Assembly (NCBI RefSeq): GCF_002234675.1
Contig: NC_019879.2
Location: forward strand, 4,212,619 to 4,276,618
Length of the DNA stretch: 64,000 bases
Origin: Oryzias latipes
Taxonomy: Eukaryota; Chordata; Actinopteri; Beloniformes; Adrianichthyidae
Direction: 5' to 3'
The notes under the pieces were generated by a model. It did not search any database and had not been told where the DNA came from. It saw only the letters and a list, made by a program, of their open reading frames with translations. Both the position numbers and the translations under genes were made by a program. Shown here piece after piece: positions 1 to 13,299 of this stretch. How positions within the stretch are numbered: position 1 is the stretch's first letter; every line of letters begins with the position of its first letter.

Positions 1-10
1 TGTCACTCAC

Positions 11-755
11 CTTGATCCACTGCTGCGTTGTACTTCTCCAATGCCTCCGCTTGGTTCTGCTTTTTCCACAAAATCTCCCCCTCAATCCAGAATCTCCTGG
101 CTCTGCTCTCCGTTGCGAAAAGTTTGTGGACCAAGCCGCTGAGGACCACGTTGATTCTCCGCCCGTCGCCTTTGCTCAGCGCCTGCTTGCACTGTGTACA
201 GCCTCTGGTGGTGGTGGTGGAGTCCTCCTCCTCCTCCAAGCAGCGTTTGCAGAAAGTGTGTCCGCACTCCACGGTGGTGGGCTCGTGGAGCAAACACTTG
301 CACATGCGACACGAAAACAGATCCAGGGGCTCGTCCTCCTCGCAGTCTCCGTCCTCTGGGGCTCCGTCGCCACCTGAGCCGCCGGTTTTAGCGTTGAACG
401 TCGCGGGGAGACCCAGCTCTTTCTCCCGCAGAGTCCGGGCTATAGTGTCCACTAGATGGGGAAGCTCCTCTGGGTGAATTTTGCTCAGGTTGGCCGCTAT
501 GCAGTAGGAGTCGAGCGCCTCGGATATCCGGCCAGCGCGTGCCAGAGAGTCGGCCTTTCTCAGGTACAAGCCCCGATCCGGATGCTGCAGATCCGACAGC
601 TGGGAGCTGTAGATCTCCACGGCCAGGTCGTAGTCGCCCGCACGGTTAGCCTCCTCTGCTACCTCCAGCATCTCGGGGCAGATCCCGGCAGCCCCCGGGT
701 TGGAGAGCGGGTGGAGGAACTGCTCGGTGCGGTGGGATTCAACTCCCGCCTCCAT
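11..755 (-). CDS. lonrf2: LON peptidase N-terminal domain and RING finger protein, first coding exon (LONRF2 by context)
   Basis: Partial gene: only the first coding exon lies in the window, reading 755 to 11 and ending at a clean donor (CAAG then gtgagt) in phase 1 after 248 codons. Residues about 32-100 form TPR-like helices (EANRAGDYDLAVEIY, then PDRGLYLRKADSLARAGR). Residues 149-189 form a RING finger with C-x2-C, CGHTFC-x2-C and a final C-x2-C. A second TPR segment begins near residue 225 (EILWKKQNQAEALEKYNAA). This is the N-terminal plan of the LONRF1/2/3 family, putative E3 ubiquitin ligases whose LON substrate-binding domain would be encoded off the window. An in-frame ATG at 833-831 adds 26 residues; I prefer the ATG at 755-753 because the extension lacks family character. 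The paralogue is assigned from the neighbours nms, pdcl3 and tbc1d8 rather than from sequence alone; lonrf1 is the alternative. Confidence 0.85.
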
Positions 756-1289
756 GATCTTCGTTACACCGAACGACCAAAACGGTATATATTTGTCACG
801 GATAGTCTGACAGAAGCAGACAAAGTTTTCCACAGTCGGGAATTAAGATTTTCTTATTGCCATGTTTGTTAATCAGTGTTAGGCTAGAGCTGCCAGTGGA
901 AGTAGGTTAGAGTCATTTCCGATCAAATGAGAACCTTTTATAACATTTGTTGTTACGTGACAACCCAAAAAAGCCGACGAATTCTTAAAGCTAAAGAAGA
1001 AATGAGCGCTAAGGAGCTACGGGTTTCTTGAAGTTCGCCATTTTTTGTTTCTTTTGCTGGGCAACAATGTTCCATCCACAGAAAGAGTTACACTAGTGTA
1101 ACGGATTATTTTGGTTGATCCATTAGTTAAGTCCTCCCGGTTCATCAAGTAGGAAGCCCTTTTTCCACCGACTAGGCAGTAGTGACATTTTACAGTTACG
1201 ATTCCAACTAAACTCAAGCGAAGAAACTAGGAAAAATGACAAATCAATCAGTCACTTTGATCACATTTTAGCTACAGAGCACCGAGCTC

Positions 1290-1660
1290 CGTGGATCTGG
1301 CGGTTGTTGGCTTTATATAACAGACCTCGGGAACTGAAGCCAGGCAGAACGGCTAACGCTTGTTTAGCTAACCCCGAGTGCTCCTTTGCCGCCCGGAGAA
1401 GTCTGAAAAAATGTTGTTTCGGGCCAAATATTCTCCTCTTCTCGTCCCCGAACGAACCCGGACTTCATGGTTTGTCCCTCACGCAAGCGAAATCCCACGA
1501 AAAAATAAAGTTTCCACCGAATAAAAACATCTTACTAGCTAACCACCTAGCACGGACAGCTAAAACCGTCTTTGGATTTCATATACAGTTGTCCGAAGCA
1601 AGCGCAGCGTGACACGTGACCCACGATCTGAGCGACTATTGGCTGGTTCCGTGGCTTACT
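1290..1660 (-). promoter_or_regulatory. Promoter-like zone upstream of lonrf2
   Basis: A locally GC-richer stretch. On the minus strand a TATA-type box (TATATAAAG) lies near 1310-1319. Further upstream are an E-box CACGTG near 1612-1617 and an inverted CCAAT motif (attgg) near 1637-1641. Direction and spacing fit a minus-strand start near 1280, leaving about 500 bases of leader before the lonrf2 ATG. TATATAA also reads on the plus strand, so a divergent transcript cannot be excluded. No coding potential recognised. Confidence 0.35.
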
Positions 1661-4244
1661 TATATAACTTAATATTCTTGTATAACCTTTTACAGGCTAC
1701 AATCAATGCTTGAAAGTCGGTTTTTGTTTTAAAAACAATTAACACGTATTAGTTTTATAGCTTTAGCACGTGTTGTTGATGGAAAAGATAGGCCTTATTG
1801 TTTGCTTTTGGAATAAAACTCCCCACTCTTTGCTGGTTTTTATGCGCCAGCCTAATGTTTTATGTAACGTTTTATATAAGGAACGTGTCAGGTTTAGTTT
1901 TTCCCCTCCACCAGGACACCCTAGTATGCCACCTCACATGAGCAGAAAGAGCAGTCTCTTCTCAAGACCTCTCATTTAGAGTCAATTAACATTTTTTGTG
2001 GTTCCAGACACGTTTTCACAACAGCTGTGACCCAATTCTGACAGCTTCCACACAAAGGTACATTTAGTCCAAGTGACTCAGGCTGGGCAGGGAGTAACAG
2101 CAGCCCATCACCCCATTAATGAAGGAATTCAAATATAAATAGCCATACTCCAGTTAGAAATGATGGATGTTGGTATTCTAAAACACTGAGCTATTTTAAT
2201 TAGAACATGGGTGAGAAAAAAAGAGAGTGACAGAGGAGATCTGAGTTCTCTAAGTTTCAGAATAAAGTGTCCTAGTTGTGAATCTTGTGTCCCAGTTACA
2301 TTAACTGAACTGAGAGTAACATCCTGAAGCAGCAGTAACTTCATCCATCATTCTTGGCTGCCTTTTAGTGTTTTATTAATTTTTTTGTTTAGCAAATCCT
2401 CTGCTCAATTTTATATTTTTATTAAAAAATGATAAAATCAAATTTGCTTAGTTGGTCCATAGTTTTAGCTGTAGAACAAACAGATCATTTTCTCAGGGTG
2501 ATGGTGTCACTTTGAGGGTTTTAAGTAATAATAGAGAATCTTGACATCTACTGATGCAACAATGCATCAAACCACTTTCATTTTGCATCTACTTAAAAGC
2601 AAAAGCAGTGAATTTTTTATTGCTGGATATAAATTTAGGTGTATCCAAATATTGCAAAAGCATTGCTATTTTATTTTGTCTCAATTTTTGCCTCTGCCTA
2701 TGTTTTTCCACCCGGCTATTCATATTTTTGTTTGCTTAATTCTGATTTCTTGTTTTACCCTGACTTATAAATAAGCAAATAGTGTTAAAAAAAAGAGAGA
2801 AAGAGAATTAATAAATAAATGTAGGCGTCACTATAGAAAAGTTACTTTCACAGATCTGATATTTAGTAAAAACTAACAGAAGTCTCAGAATTCTGTTAGA
2901 GAATGAACAGAATTCTCTTTGAAATAATTCCATAACATCAAAGGGATGAAACACAGCAACTCAGTGAAATGCATGTTTTGATGCAGGCTCATCAAAACAT
3001 TTTTAGACGTGATCCACATTGTTTCTTACTGTTATCTCACTGATCTCATGTAATCTCGCTGTTTTCCCGACAATCAGTCATAAACACTTATCAGCGTACC
3101 TTCTTAGACGTCCTCCTGTTAGAACCGCCCTGCAGCATGCCTCAGCTGGACCCAAGTAGCAGTAAACAGTGTTGTACCTGACACCGATACAGGCGTTTAA
3201 AATGATAAAGTTTGAATCAGGACTTCCATAATTTCTGCCTCTAGTTACTTTGTCCTCGTAAAATCTTGACCAATGAGTGAAGAGATTTTTTTAGTTATGT
3301 AGTTCTGTTTACAAGATTTGGTTTGAACCAGGAAAGGCAGCTGGACTGCAGTTTGAATACAGACCAAACGCAGGGTTCAGGACTCAACCAAATGGTTTTC
3401 TCGGTCTGAATACCACCTTAGACTCAACCCAAATCTGCAAAGACAGTCTGACAGTTCTGCCCTGAAGTTTGATGTGAGTTCATTCTGTTTAAGCCCACAA
3501 AGACATTATTAAAGATGAGGAAACGTGGCTGCTGATCTGGAACTTTTAAAGCATATTTCATTGCATCAGAATGACAAACGACTGAGATTCAGTTCCCTGT
3601 GGCAAACATGGTGTCCAATATGTTCCATAATCAAAAGAGAGAAACATCCTCTTGTACAAAAACATCAGGGTGACTCATATTGATTGTCCTGGAAAATCAA
3701 ACTCATTGGACATGTCACAGTTCCTGCTGAAATACAATTCATTTCTCATGGGACAGCGGGCCTCATAGCAACATAACAAGTCTGCAGAAACCTGTCATGC
3801 TTCCTATAATACACCCTTTCCTAACAAAGCAAGCTTCAGTGACCGACATTTTACACAAATATTGTCTTTGTTTTCTCATTGGAGCATTAAAAACAGGAAA
3901 AAATAAAGAATGTCAGACATGCAGTGGTACCACGTTTACCTTCACCATCTTGTCTTTTATAAACAAAGGCACAAATAGCTGACATTGCAAAATTTTTCAC
4001 ACCAAATTGATGGAGTTGGTCCCAAAACCAACCATAAACAGGGAGGACAGTTGCTGCAGAAAAAAACTACAACTAAACACATTAATCATGTTGGCTATTG
4101 ACATAAGTTTAAGTTATTATTATTCAAATGAAACTTATTGTTGAAAGCAGCATGTTTCAAATATGAACACAGATGTGGAACCGATTATATGTTAAATTAC
4201 ATCTTGTGCATGAAAACTCAAGACTTCTTTAAAATTTCAGACCA

Positions 4245-4440
4245 AAATCCGTTTTTTAGGAGTTTTTCCTCACGGCGAAGGAAGGTCTAAGGGCAGGGAT
4301 GCCCAGTTTAGTTAGTCTGTTTAGTTAAAGTTTAGTGTTATCCTATTGAATTGTATGCATTTATGATCCTTTTGATTGTACGTTTAACTTTACAATTACC
4401 AGTATTTGAGCTTTACAAATAAAATTGAATTGAATTGAAA
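4245..4440 (+). repeat. LINE (L2-like) 3' end with ATTGA tail repeats
   Basis: The segment runs from a ttttttaggagtttttcctc-like start through gtctaagggcagggatg to a terminal aataaaattgaattgaattg. This is the familiar 3' untranslated end of teleost L2-type LINEs, closing in a short pentanucleotide tail. No open reading frame remains. A second copy lies in reverse orientation at about 49996-50230. Family assignment is from memory of teleost repeats. Confidence 0.55.
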
Positions 4441-4720
4441 ATTCAGAAAATTCAAATATTTTGGAATTGAATGTGGGGTTTTTTTTAGTTTTTTTTTTAA
4501 AACCCTTTGATTAAATCAACAAAACCTGAGAGATAGCATCAGTTATAAAACATTGGGTGAGTCAGTACGTTTTTGGTGACGACATTGTAAGCCTAAGATG
4601 CAAAAACTATTAATGAGCGTTCAGAAAAAATGCACCTTATTTCTGCACTGTGTCAAATATAATACAGACTACACATTTTTAAAATGGTTTAATTGATTTA
4701 TAAATAATTAGGAAGTGACG

Positions 4721-4747
4721 TTAGGGTGGAGTTAGGGTTAGGGTTAG
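4721..4747 (+). repeat. Short interstitial TTAGGG repeat
   Basis: Four TTAGGG-type hexamers with one interruption (ttagggtggag, then gttagggttaggg). Too short to indicate a telomere fusion; probably chance or repair-associated. Confidence 0.5.
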
Positions 4748-5402
4748 AATATATGTGAGCACTGCAGCAATTTGCATCTTGGCCTCATGTTTTAAGTGTG
4801 TCTAACATGAATTTCTTTCAGTTTTTGTGCTTGGTCACACATAAATACGTGCAAATAATATTAGCTAAAGAGTTAATTATCAACACATTTTGCATCCCTT
4901 GAATACAGCAAATCAATAAAATGAGTTGTTATGAGTTATTCTCACCATAAAGGTTTGAAAAATAGCTAAACTTTAACTATAATATAGTATCACATATCTG
5001 CAGGACGTCTTCTGGCATGTTAATAGAAAACATTTTAAAACCTAATATAGAATAGGATAGAATAGAATAGAATTCAGTAGATTAGAATTTTTATAACAGA
5101 CTCAACGTCCAAATGTCAACACTGTGAAGACAAGACATAAAGAAGAATTAAAATAAAAGTAAAACATAAATTATAAACTTAAAAACGACTATATTTCTAA
5201 CGTATTTATTGCTCAATCTGCTTCTTCTTACAACTAGCTCAAATAATTGATTCTTTTTTACCTTTTTATTTGTTGCCTCAGCAGAATAAATTTTTTAGTC
5301 TGCATCATGCGTTTGCTTTATCATTCAGTAACATGTGCAAGGACTCCTGACGGCCTGATTCTGTAACAACCACAACCATTATTTATGAACACACTCGCGC
5401 AT

Positions 5403-5440
5403 ACATGCACGCTCATGCATGCACGCTCATGCATGCACAC
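5403..5440. repeat. Small ATGCACGCTC-type tandem repeat
   Basis: About 2.5 copies of a 14-base unit (atgcatgcacgctc) lie in alternating purine-pyrimidine sequence that could adopt Z-DNA or a cruciform. No gene association. Confidence 0.5.
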
Positions 5441-8400
5441 ATGAGAAGCAGACCCCCATAACACACGGTCATTCCCTTAGAGCACCTGTCTTCCAGCTCG
5501 TGTAGCTCATTGTCAATGTGCTCTCAGTCAGTGGGAGTAAATAATCGGGACGGCCATCAGGAACACGTGAAAAATCCTGCTGCTGGCTCGCACACATGCA
5601 GCTAACAGTGGGGGGGCAGAGGGAGGGATGTTGCGGTTGCCATGGTGCTTTGAACACCTGATGTACCCTTTTCCGCTGGACTGGGCGCATGTGAGGATGA
5701 CACTCCCGTCGTTGCTTATCCCAAGTTGCATTCACTGTATTAAAAATTGATAATGTTTACATCAGGATTTTATCAACCATTTACCGTACAAATACTGAAC
5801 TAATACTCATAATTACAAAAAAAAAAACTCTGAAATAAACAGTGATTTGAGCACGCAGATCCACCTTACTCTTGAGGCATACTTACACCTGCAAAGGTTA
5901 AATTCTAGCTTAATTATCGTAATAAAAAGTTATTTACATTTAGTATTAATTTAAAAAAAAAAACAAGGACGAAAAAGTTGTTTGATCAAAACTGGAAACA
6001 GTGTCAGAAAAATATTTTTGAAATGCACAGCTTGCAAAAATAAAATAAAATAACCATGGGTGGTTTTTATGTCTTATTTTTAATTTAACTTTAGCTGTAT
6101 ATTACAGCATTATGAGTGTTTTACTAGTTCTGGGATATAAAGTTATTGCTTGTCAATTTTAAATAAGTCTTGAGTGTTGATGTACAAGATTTAGTCTAAG
6201 ACAGTCAAGTCAGGATGGCAAAGTCAAATTCCAGGTCAAGTTGGAAATATTAAATCAAGTCAAGACATAAAAAGGCAAAATAAGCAATAAAGACTTGAAA
6301 CTTAAAATGGTTAAAAGGCAAATTTAAAACAAACCTTGTCTAAAGTCCTAAACCGATGCTTAAAAATATACTGTTAACCATATACATACAGATTAAAAAG
6401 AAAAAAATAATTCTTTATGCTTATCACCAAAGATGAGCCTTGAACCAAAAGTGCTTTTTGTGGTTCGATACCACAAAGTTTGCTCAGTGCTCCGTCCCAA
6501 GCCTGAAGAACAGCAAGAAGTGACCGATGCAATGAACTTTGCCTGTAAAAGTAAATAAATTGTGTACAAAGTTTGAAGGTGCTAAACCTTTAAAAAAGAA
6601 TTTGACAAAAGCATTATTTCTTTAAATCATGAATGTAGAGTCTGTATTTCAAGACCCTAAATTTGAACTCTATTTTTAGAAACCTAACTTCAGTGTAAAA
6701 ATAATTTATAAACATATACATACAGTATGTCTTCTAGAGATAAAGGTAACCTTAGCTTAAATAATTTCTTGAATGTGAAGTGAATAAGGCACTCGTTTGA
6801 TTGTACAGTTACCTGATTGTGTAGCACAGCACACAAATAAACTTTCATGACACTCATGCGTGTGTGCATTCACAAACATTTCACATAGACCTATTTGTTG
6901 TGGTAAAACACTTATTTAAGTAATATTCACTTTCACAAAGCTTTAGCCCAATTTTGTGAATTTATACCAAAATGTTCAAAGGGTTAAATTAGGGATTACA
7001 CTAATCATTACTGATTTGATTTGATACCTTGGTTTTATTCTGACAGCGCAAGCCATATTTTCCAGACAAAAAATCAAATCAAGCAACAATAATTATCCAT
7101 TAATGTAAGAAATTCCTTTAAGAGCTTTTATAAGCTTTTGCTTTTCAATGCTGGTGTTAAACTAACAAAAATTCAGCATCTTTGCAGTAAAATAAATCTT
7201 TGTTTAACTGTTACACTGAATTTAAATTCTTGTGATTTTTTTTTAAATTAAATATTCTGCCCAGGTGCTTCTGAAGAACAAATAAAACATTTACCACAAG
7301 ATGGCAGTCTAAACCTAAACACAAGGTTTCATAAAAGTTTTCCTCACCCCACAGTTCCAGTAGTGTTCTCCAGACCTCCTGCTGGTTTTTCAGAACCTCT
7401 GTCATTCTTGCGGCTGATTACTACCTGTGTCAGGTGTGACATGAAGCAGCTATGGTCATGTAGATCTAATAGCAATTTGTGGTGGGGGACTTTCCTATTA
7501 TATGTAAACAAAACAACAGAACACACGTTTTTTTGGGTCACTTCCATCTTCCTATAATTCATGGCTTACCAAAGGTAGACAGATTTTCAAACAAAGACTC
7601 AACCAAGTGATCAACATTAATCGATTTAATCAATTAATACTTTTTTTTCCCTACCATCCAACCAGATCGATCTGTCTGAAGCAAGTAATTAACTAAAATG
7701 ACCTATACAATCATGGAATGGAATAAAACAGTTACATCAATCTTGGAAAATATGATTTGGATTGAGACGTGGTAGGTTTGTTTTACTGTAAAATAAAAAC
7801 GGCAAGTGCATCACAGAACATGTGATGTTAGAAACAAACTGATCGGCCCATCATTTCAGTCCAGTGTATGGAGACGCTTTAAATTTAGCCAAGACATGTG
7901 ACCATCCAGTTGGATGTGGAAAAACAACAGTGGGCTGAACTTTAGGAAACTAAAATGTGAATGGATTTGACATTAAGTTTTGTCTGCTTGTTTTTTTGTA
8001 CACATACTTAATTTAGACTTGGTTATCTTGCAGGAAAAACAAGGAAACTGGAAAACTTCACCTCCCCTGTTCAGTACCAGGTATTTCTCTCTGAGTTACA
8101 CTGGTGGAATTTTTGGCTAAAGATGTTCTGGATTGATTTTAGGTCAGTGAATCGAATCGTTCAAGATGGACTAATATTGGCTATGAATCATATCGTCAAC
8201 CACAAATTAGGATGTAAATCGAATTGTTTTTCAAATGAATCATTACACCCCTAAAAAATGCATTTGCACAGTTACTGATAGTCTGACAAAAGCAGAGAAA
8301 GTTTCTCACAGTCAGAAACGACGGTCTCAAAGTACTTCAGAGGATACTTCATCAGCCTTAATGGTACTCATTAAAATCTTTCAGCTTTATGGTGGTTCCT

Positions 8401-10734
8401 GCAGCTCATCATAGATCGTCAGGGATTGCTCACAGATACGTTCGTACCCAAATAACACGGCTTATTCTTGGAAATTACCAAGTCAGATGTTAAAATTGAC
8501 CTTGTTCTCCTTCTGGCATGAGTCACTACATGACTCCATAGCATTAGTAGATCACAACCAGGAACAGAATGCATAACATCAAAGCACGCTCATCTGAGTA
8601 ATTAATGCCATAAAAAGCTGCTCATATGAATTCCTCCTGCTACATCTGGGTGCCTTTTATCTGGTGTGGCAGCTTTCCCGCAAGCTGTATACGTGTCAGT
8701 GAATGTGTGCATTATGTCAGAACAGGAAGCAACAGAGCCCTTCTTTTGGGGGAACCACTGCCTCATGGACCAGTGTTGCAGGTTAGGGAAAACATTCAGA
8801 GGTCCTTTTTCCCTGACTGACCCTTGTGTCACGTCTATCTGGGCCTATAAGACATCACAGCTAATGCTCTGGCTTGGTGTCCCTAATCAACGCTGCCTGT
8901 CACTTGGCTGTCAGAGCCCACACTCTCTTTTCTTCATTGTCAGCAACACACCTTTGATTCAGTTTAAAATCAGCCTCATTAGGCTACGATTGATGCCAGG
9001 TGAGGACCCATTCCCCCTTTTGGGACTGTTGATTCTGTCTTCCTTTCTCACAACTTTCACTCATCAAGTCGGCTACTTATATGACCTGAAGGCAATTTCC
9101 TCCTGTTCATCACCATGTATGTATTTGACTCTGCTCGGCAGTGCCTGCTTTTGTAAAAAAAAAAAAAAAAATCATGTCCTTTCTATTACAAAACAGTTTT
9201 TCAACAGTAAAAAAAACAATCCTTCAAATTTAAACCTGGCATAAAACTAAAGCTGCATTACACCTCACAATGTGTTTACAAATGATAAATAAATAAGTTA
9301 TTCATAAAGTAATAAAGAGCTGATGAGGGATTTTCAGAGATTTTTGGTGTCTACGTCACTGTGCGGTTGATTACATCGGTGCAGACGTAACCTGAAAGAG
9401 ATCAGTGACTGGAAAGTCATGGCTGAGGGGGATGTGGGCAGAAAGTGGAGGATGGCGGTGTAGAATTGATCATTTTATTGTCATTGCACCATTCACTCAT
9501 ACAACATTTAAAAAGTGCCAACCAGTCATGGTGCAGGAATCGTATAAACATTCAGTTACATATACATTAAATTAGTACATAAAAATAAATACGGAAATGA
9601 ACAAAGTTTGAAAAAAAGAAAAGAAAAACAAAATGGAAAAATTGCTCAGATTCATTCACCATCTGTCTAGTTTTGTTTCACATCCCATAAAAACTGTGAA
9701 TTTCTTTTTTATTATTATTAAGAGTGGCTGTTAGATAAAAGCAGTATTTTAGTCTGTTTTTTTCTAGCTTTGTTCTATGTCTTAATAGTTCAAACAGACC
9801 ATGTCTGGGATGTGATGTTGATGCTTTATCTTTATGCAGAGTGCAGGTCTTCCGGTGTTGGAAAAAATTCAAAAATCTTCTGTGCCACGTTTGTGAGCCT
9901 CTGGGGAGCTTTCCTCTGAGCCACTGTGCAACTGGTGAACCTCATGCAAATGCAGCATGTTACAAAGTTTCTATGAAGCATTGATTGAAGAACACCAGAT
10001 GTTCCTAAGTGATGTTCTTGCTCATTGCAATGAAGAAGTTTAGTATCTGCTGGGAGCTTTTTTTTCAGCAGCTCATCAGGCCCTCCTTCATCTGAGCTTC
10101 CAGAAGTCAGTTTCTCTTTCTACACAATCCCCACTGAAAGTAAAGTAGAATAATGTCTGTTCTTTTCTCCTTATGCCGCCACACGAGCCACATGATTCCT
10201 ATAAGCTGACTAACACCTACCTGATATGAGTCCCACTACCATAGTTGAAGCTTGGTGGCAGGAAATGATGTAATGTGTTTCTCGACCTGTTTTTATGAAG
10301 CACTTCGAAAAACTGGTCTGCAGTGGTAAGACTCTGGTGGTGAGAAAGATGGAAGAATGCTGTGTGGATTTTATGGAGGAAAGCTACAACCAAAGTAATC
10401 AGGGAGACCGAGTAGTTGGTATATCATCTGAAATAAGGAAAGCAGATGAACTAACTTGATGGTGGAAATCATGTTCAGGGGTGTGCTAGGAAGACTTGCA
10501 TGACCAGTTGGGCACAAAGGAGGGAGAGTGGTTGGCATAGAAACAGAGAAATAGACTGATTCAGACCAATCACTGCATACCAACGTCCTCTGGCTCCAAC
10601 ATGGTGACGTCCACATAGAAAAAAAAATGGTGACTGAGTTGACTCCATTTGGTTGGAGCTGGAGGTAAGCCATTTTTTATGGGTGACGTCACACTCATTG
10701 AGCCTAGTTCTCTCGTACTGTCAATAGGTGTGAC

Positions 10735-11010
10735 AGAGGAGTTCAAATTCGAGGTGGGAGTGCACCAAGGATCAGCTTTGAGCTTTTGAGTTCTTGTTTG
10801 TTGTGGTGATGGACAGGCTGACTGGTGAGATTAACAGGAATCTTTGTGGGCCGTGATGTTTGCAGATGACATTGTGATCTGCAGTGAGCAGGTGGAGGAA
10901 CATCTGCAGAGGTGGACGTTTGCATTTGAAAGGAGAGACATGAAGTTCAGCTGCAGCAAAATAGACAATCTGGGTGTGAACAAGACAGACTTTCAGGTTT
11001 GGGTGTGATG
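10735..11010 (+). mobile_element. RTE-type LINE reverse transcriptase fragment
   Basis: Plus-strand translation, broken by frameshifts, gives EEFKFEVGVHQGSALS near the start, then a fragment ending VVMDRLTGEI, then VMFADDIVICSEQVEEHLQ. The HQGSALS and FADD blocks are reverse transcriptase motifs typical of RTE-like fish LINEs. The copy is short, frameshifted and lacks both ends. It is a dead relic. Confidence 0.65.
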
Positions 11011-11644
11011 TGTGACAAAAGATGACAGATTATGTGCGACAGAAGATGTTAAGGTCCAGAGTTTAGGCAGTCCTCAGTAATTATTGTGAACAATCTTGTA
11101 TTAAAACTTGTAGTGTGGAGGTTTGACGCCTGAACTACAGATGTGTTTGCATCCGTTTCCCCACTGCTCATCTCGGCAGGCTGTTTATTGAGCACACAAA
11201 TCATGCAGCAGGTTGGAGGTTTTATAATTGCTTACAAACAAGTCTGTCAAACTGAAAAACCTCCCTTGGGCTGTGAACAAAAACACAGCTACTACCAGAA
11301 AAAAGACAAGAGTGAGGAAATAGTTCATGCTCTGTGGAAAAAAACTGGGTAGATCTTCACTCTGCAGCTGCAGACAGCACCCAAAATGAATTGTGATAAT
11401 CTTTTCAGGTATCTTTTGCAGCCCATGGATTTAAGACAGGCTGAACACACAGGAAATGGACTAGGATGAGATATAACCCAAATGTGTGGAATATTAGGAA
11501 AACAATAAATATAAATAATTTAAAAAAAAAACAGGACACTTAGGCAATGGGCGAGGAGCATGCACCCAACACAGTGTTGCATGCTGGGACAAAATTGTCA
11601 TCTGATCTGTCACTGATTGTTTTTTGTCCAAAACAACTTTCAGT

Positions 11645-13290
11645 TTCAGTTTCAGTTTAGTTTATTTCAAACACAAAACAAATGAGAAAGTCAGCACACA
11701 GTGGTTTAAAAGACATAAAATAATACAGCGTGCTTGGGTTGAAGAGAAAATCTTGTCTGCTCCCACCCCTTTTTACAAAACCTTATGATGTGCGTATTCA
11801 ATACGCATATTGCTATTTACAGATAGTTACAAAACATTCACAATACAATTCTGCATGGCAACTGTGCTAAAGTGACATTTTTTTTAACTAATCGTTTCTG
11901 GCCTTATACATTTCTAATAGTGACTTCTTGTAGGATTTTTTGAATATTTGTAAACTTTTGCTTTTTTTTAAATCTTCATCCAATCCATTCCATAAATCCA
12001 CACCACAATTAGATAGACACATTTTCTTTTTTGTTGTTCGAATGCACTGCTTTTTGAAATTCAGTTTTTTTCTTAGATTGTAACTCCCGTCTCTGTCTTT
12101 GAACAGTTGCTGTAAGTTTATTGGAAGTAATTTGTGTCTGGCTTTGTACATGACGAGAGCTGTTTTCAGTTTCACTAGAGCCCATATTTTCAATAAACCC
12201 GACTTTAAAAACAGAGCATTTATATGTGTCCCATAATCCACTCCATGGACAATTCGAACAGCTTTTTTTTGTAAGATATATAAACACTGTAGGTTTGTTT
12301 AATAAGTATTTCCCCAAACTTGTGCACTGTACTGTAAATATGGTAGTATTATGGATGAATATATAAGTATATTAGTAAACGTGCCTTGTGAGTGAGAGTA
12401 TGGCGCGTTTTTCCCAACACTGCTATGCTTTTGGCAAGTTTAGCTCTGACCTGCTTCATTTGTGGCCTCCAGTTTATTTTGTCGTCCAGAATTACTCCAA
12501 GGAACTTGATTTCAGTCACTCTTTCCAGAACATGATTATCAATGGCAACTTTTATTTCTAAATCTGCAGGAATGTGGCGATTTCCAAAAATCATGAATTT
12601 AGTTTTGTTAACACTGAGGGACAGTTTATTTTTGTCAAACCATTGTTTTAGTTTCCCTAATTCTGTATTTACTGTTTTTACTATTGTACAGACTATACTT
12701 GTGTCGTCTGCATATAGAAAGTATTTGAGTGTATTTGATACCAAGCGCATGTCATTGATGTTGAGGATGAACAGTATGGGACCTTATATTGACCCTTGTG
12801 GAACTCCACAGTTTAAATTTAGCAGGGATGATTTACAGTCATCCAGTTGGACAACCTGTTATTAATGTAACTGTTTAACCATTCTAATACTGGTCCTCGT
12901 ATTCCATACTTTTCCAGTTTGTTTACTAAAATGTTATGGTCAATGTGTCAAAAGCCTTTTTCAGATCGACGAACACTCCTACTGCGAACTCTTTATTGTT
13001 AGTGCCATTTATAATTTCTTTGGTTAGTTGCGTAATGGCCATGGACGTTGATCTGTTTTTTCTGAAACCATATTGATAGTCGGATATTAGTTTGTGTTTT
13101 TGTATAAAACTTTCAAGTTTTATGAGGAATACTTTTCTAGTATTTTTGAGAATTGGCAGAGTAAAGACACTGGTCTGTAGTTTCTTAGTTGGTGTTTGTC
13201 CCCTGATTTGTGTAGTGGAATTACTTTGGCTATTTTCATTTTTTGTGGAAATGTTCCTGTTTGAAAGGATAAGTTGCAAATATAGGTTAG
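11645..13290 (-). mobile_element. Truncated non-LTR retrotransposon (L2/CR1/Jockey-like)
   Basis: On the minus strand three broken frames line up in order. 13279-12926 carries the early palm (YGFRKNRSTSMAI, then FVDLKKAFDT). About 12850-12780 carries GVPQGSI followed by a stop. 12750-12349 carries the catalytic YADDTS block and KTKFMIFG. 12317-11888 carries the C-terminal part, ending in a stop near 11888. The 3' end closes with an (ACTGAA)n-type tail, read on the plus strand as tttcagtttcagtttcag near 11640-11665. The endonuclease domain is absent, so the copy is 5'-truncated, and stops and frameshifts make it inactive. Clade is judged from motif style and tail only. Confidence 0.75.
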
Positions 13291-13299
13291 TGGGTCAAC

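Larger units (their letters stand above)
1700..10730. other. Gene-poor AT-rich intergenic DNA with scattered repeat relics
   Basis: I find no exon-like coding sequence here on either strand. Open frames are short, lack domain character and are interrupted by AT-rich simple sequence. Visible content is minor: a LINE 3' end at about 4245-4440, a short TTAGGG run at 4721-4747, a short tandem repeat at 5403-5440, and a run near 8120-8255 ending in attacaccccta-like sequence that resembles a transposon edge. CHST10, which from memory lies between LONRF2 and NMS in human, is not seen. Confidence 0.5.

Noticed and set aside
12-477. Plus-strand open frames over lonrf2 exon 1
   Set aside because: Shadows of the GC-rich minus-strand coding exon, which has RING and TPR motifs and a proper donor.
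4721-4747. Interstitial telomere repeat as a chromosome-fusion scar
   Set aside because: Only about four hexamers, with no flanking subtelomeric repeats; too short to support fusion.
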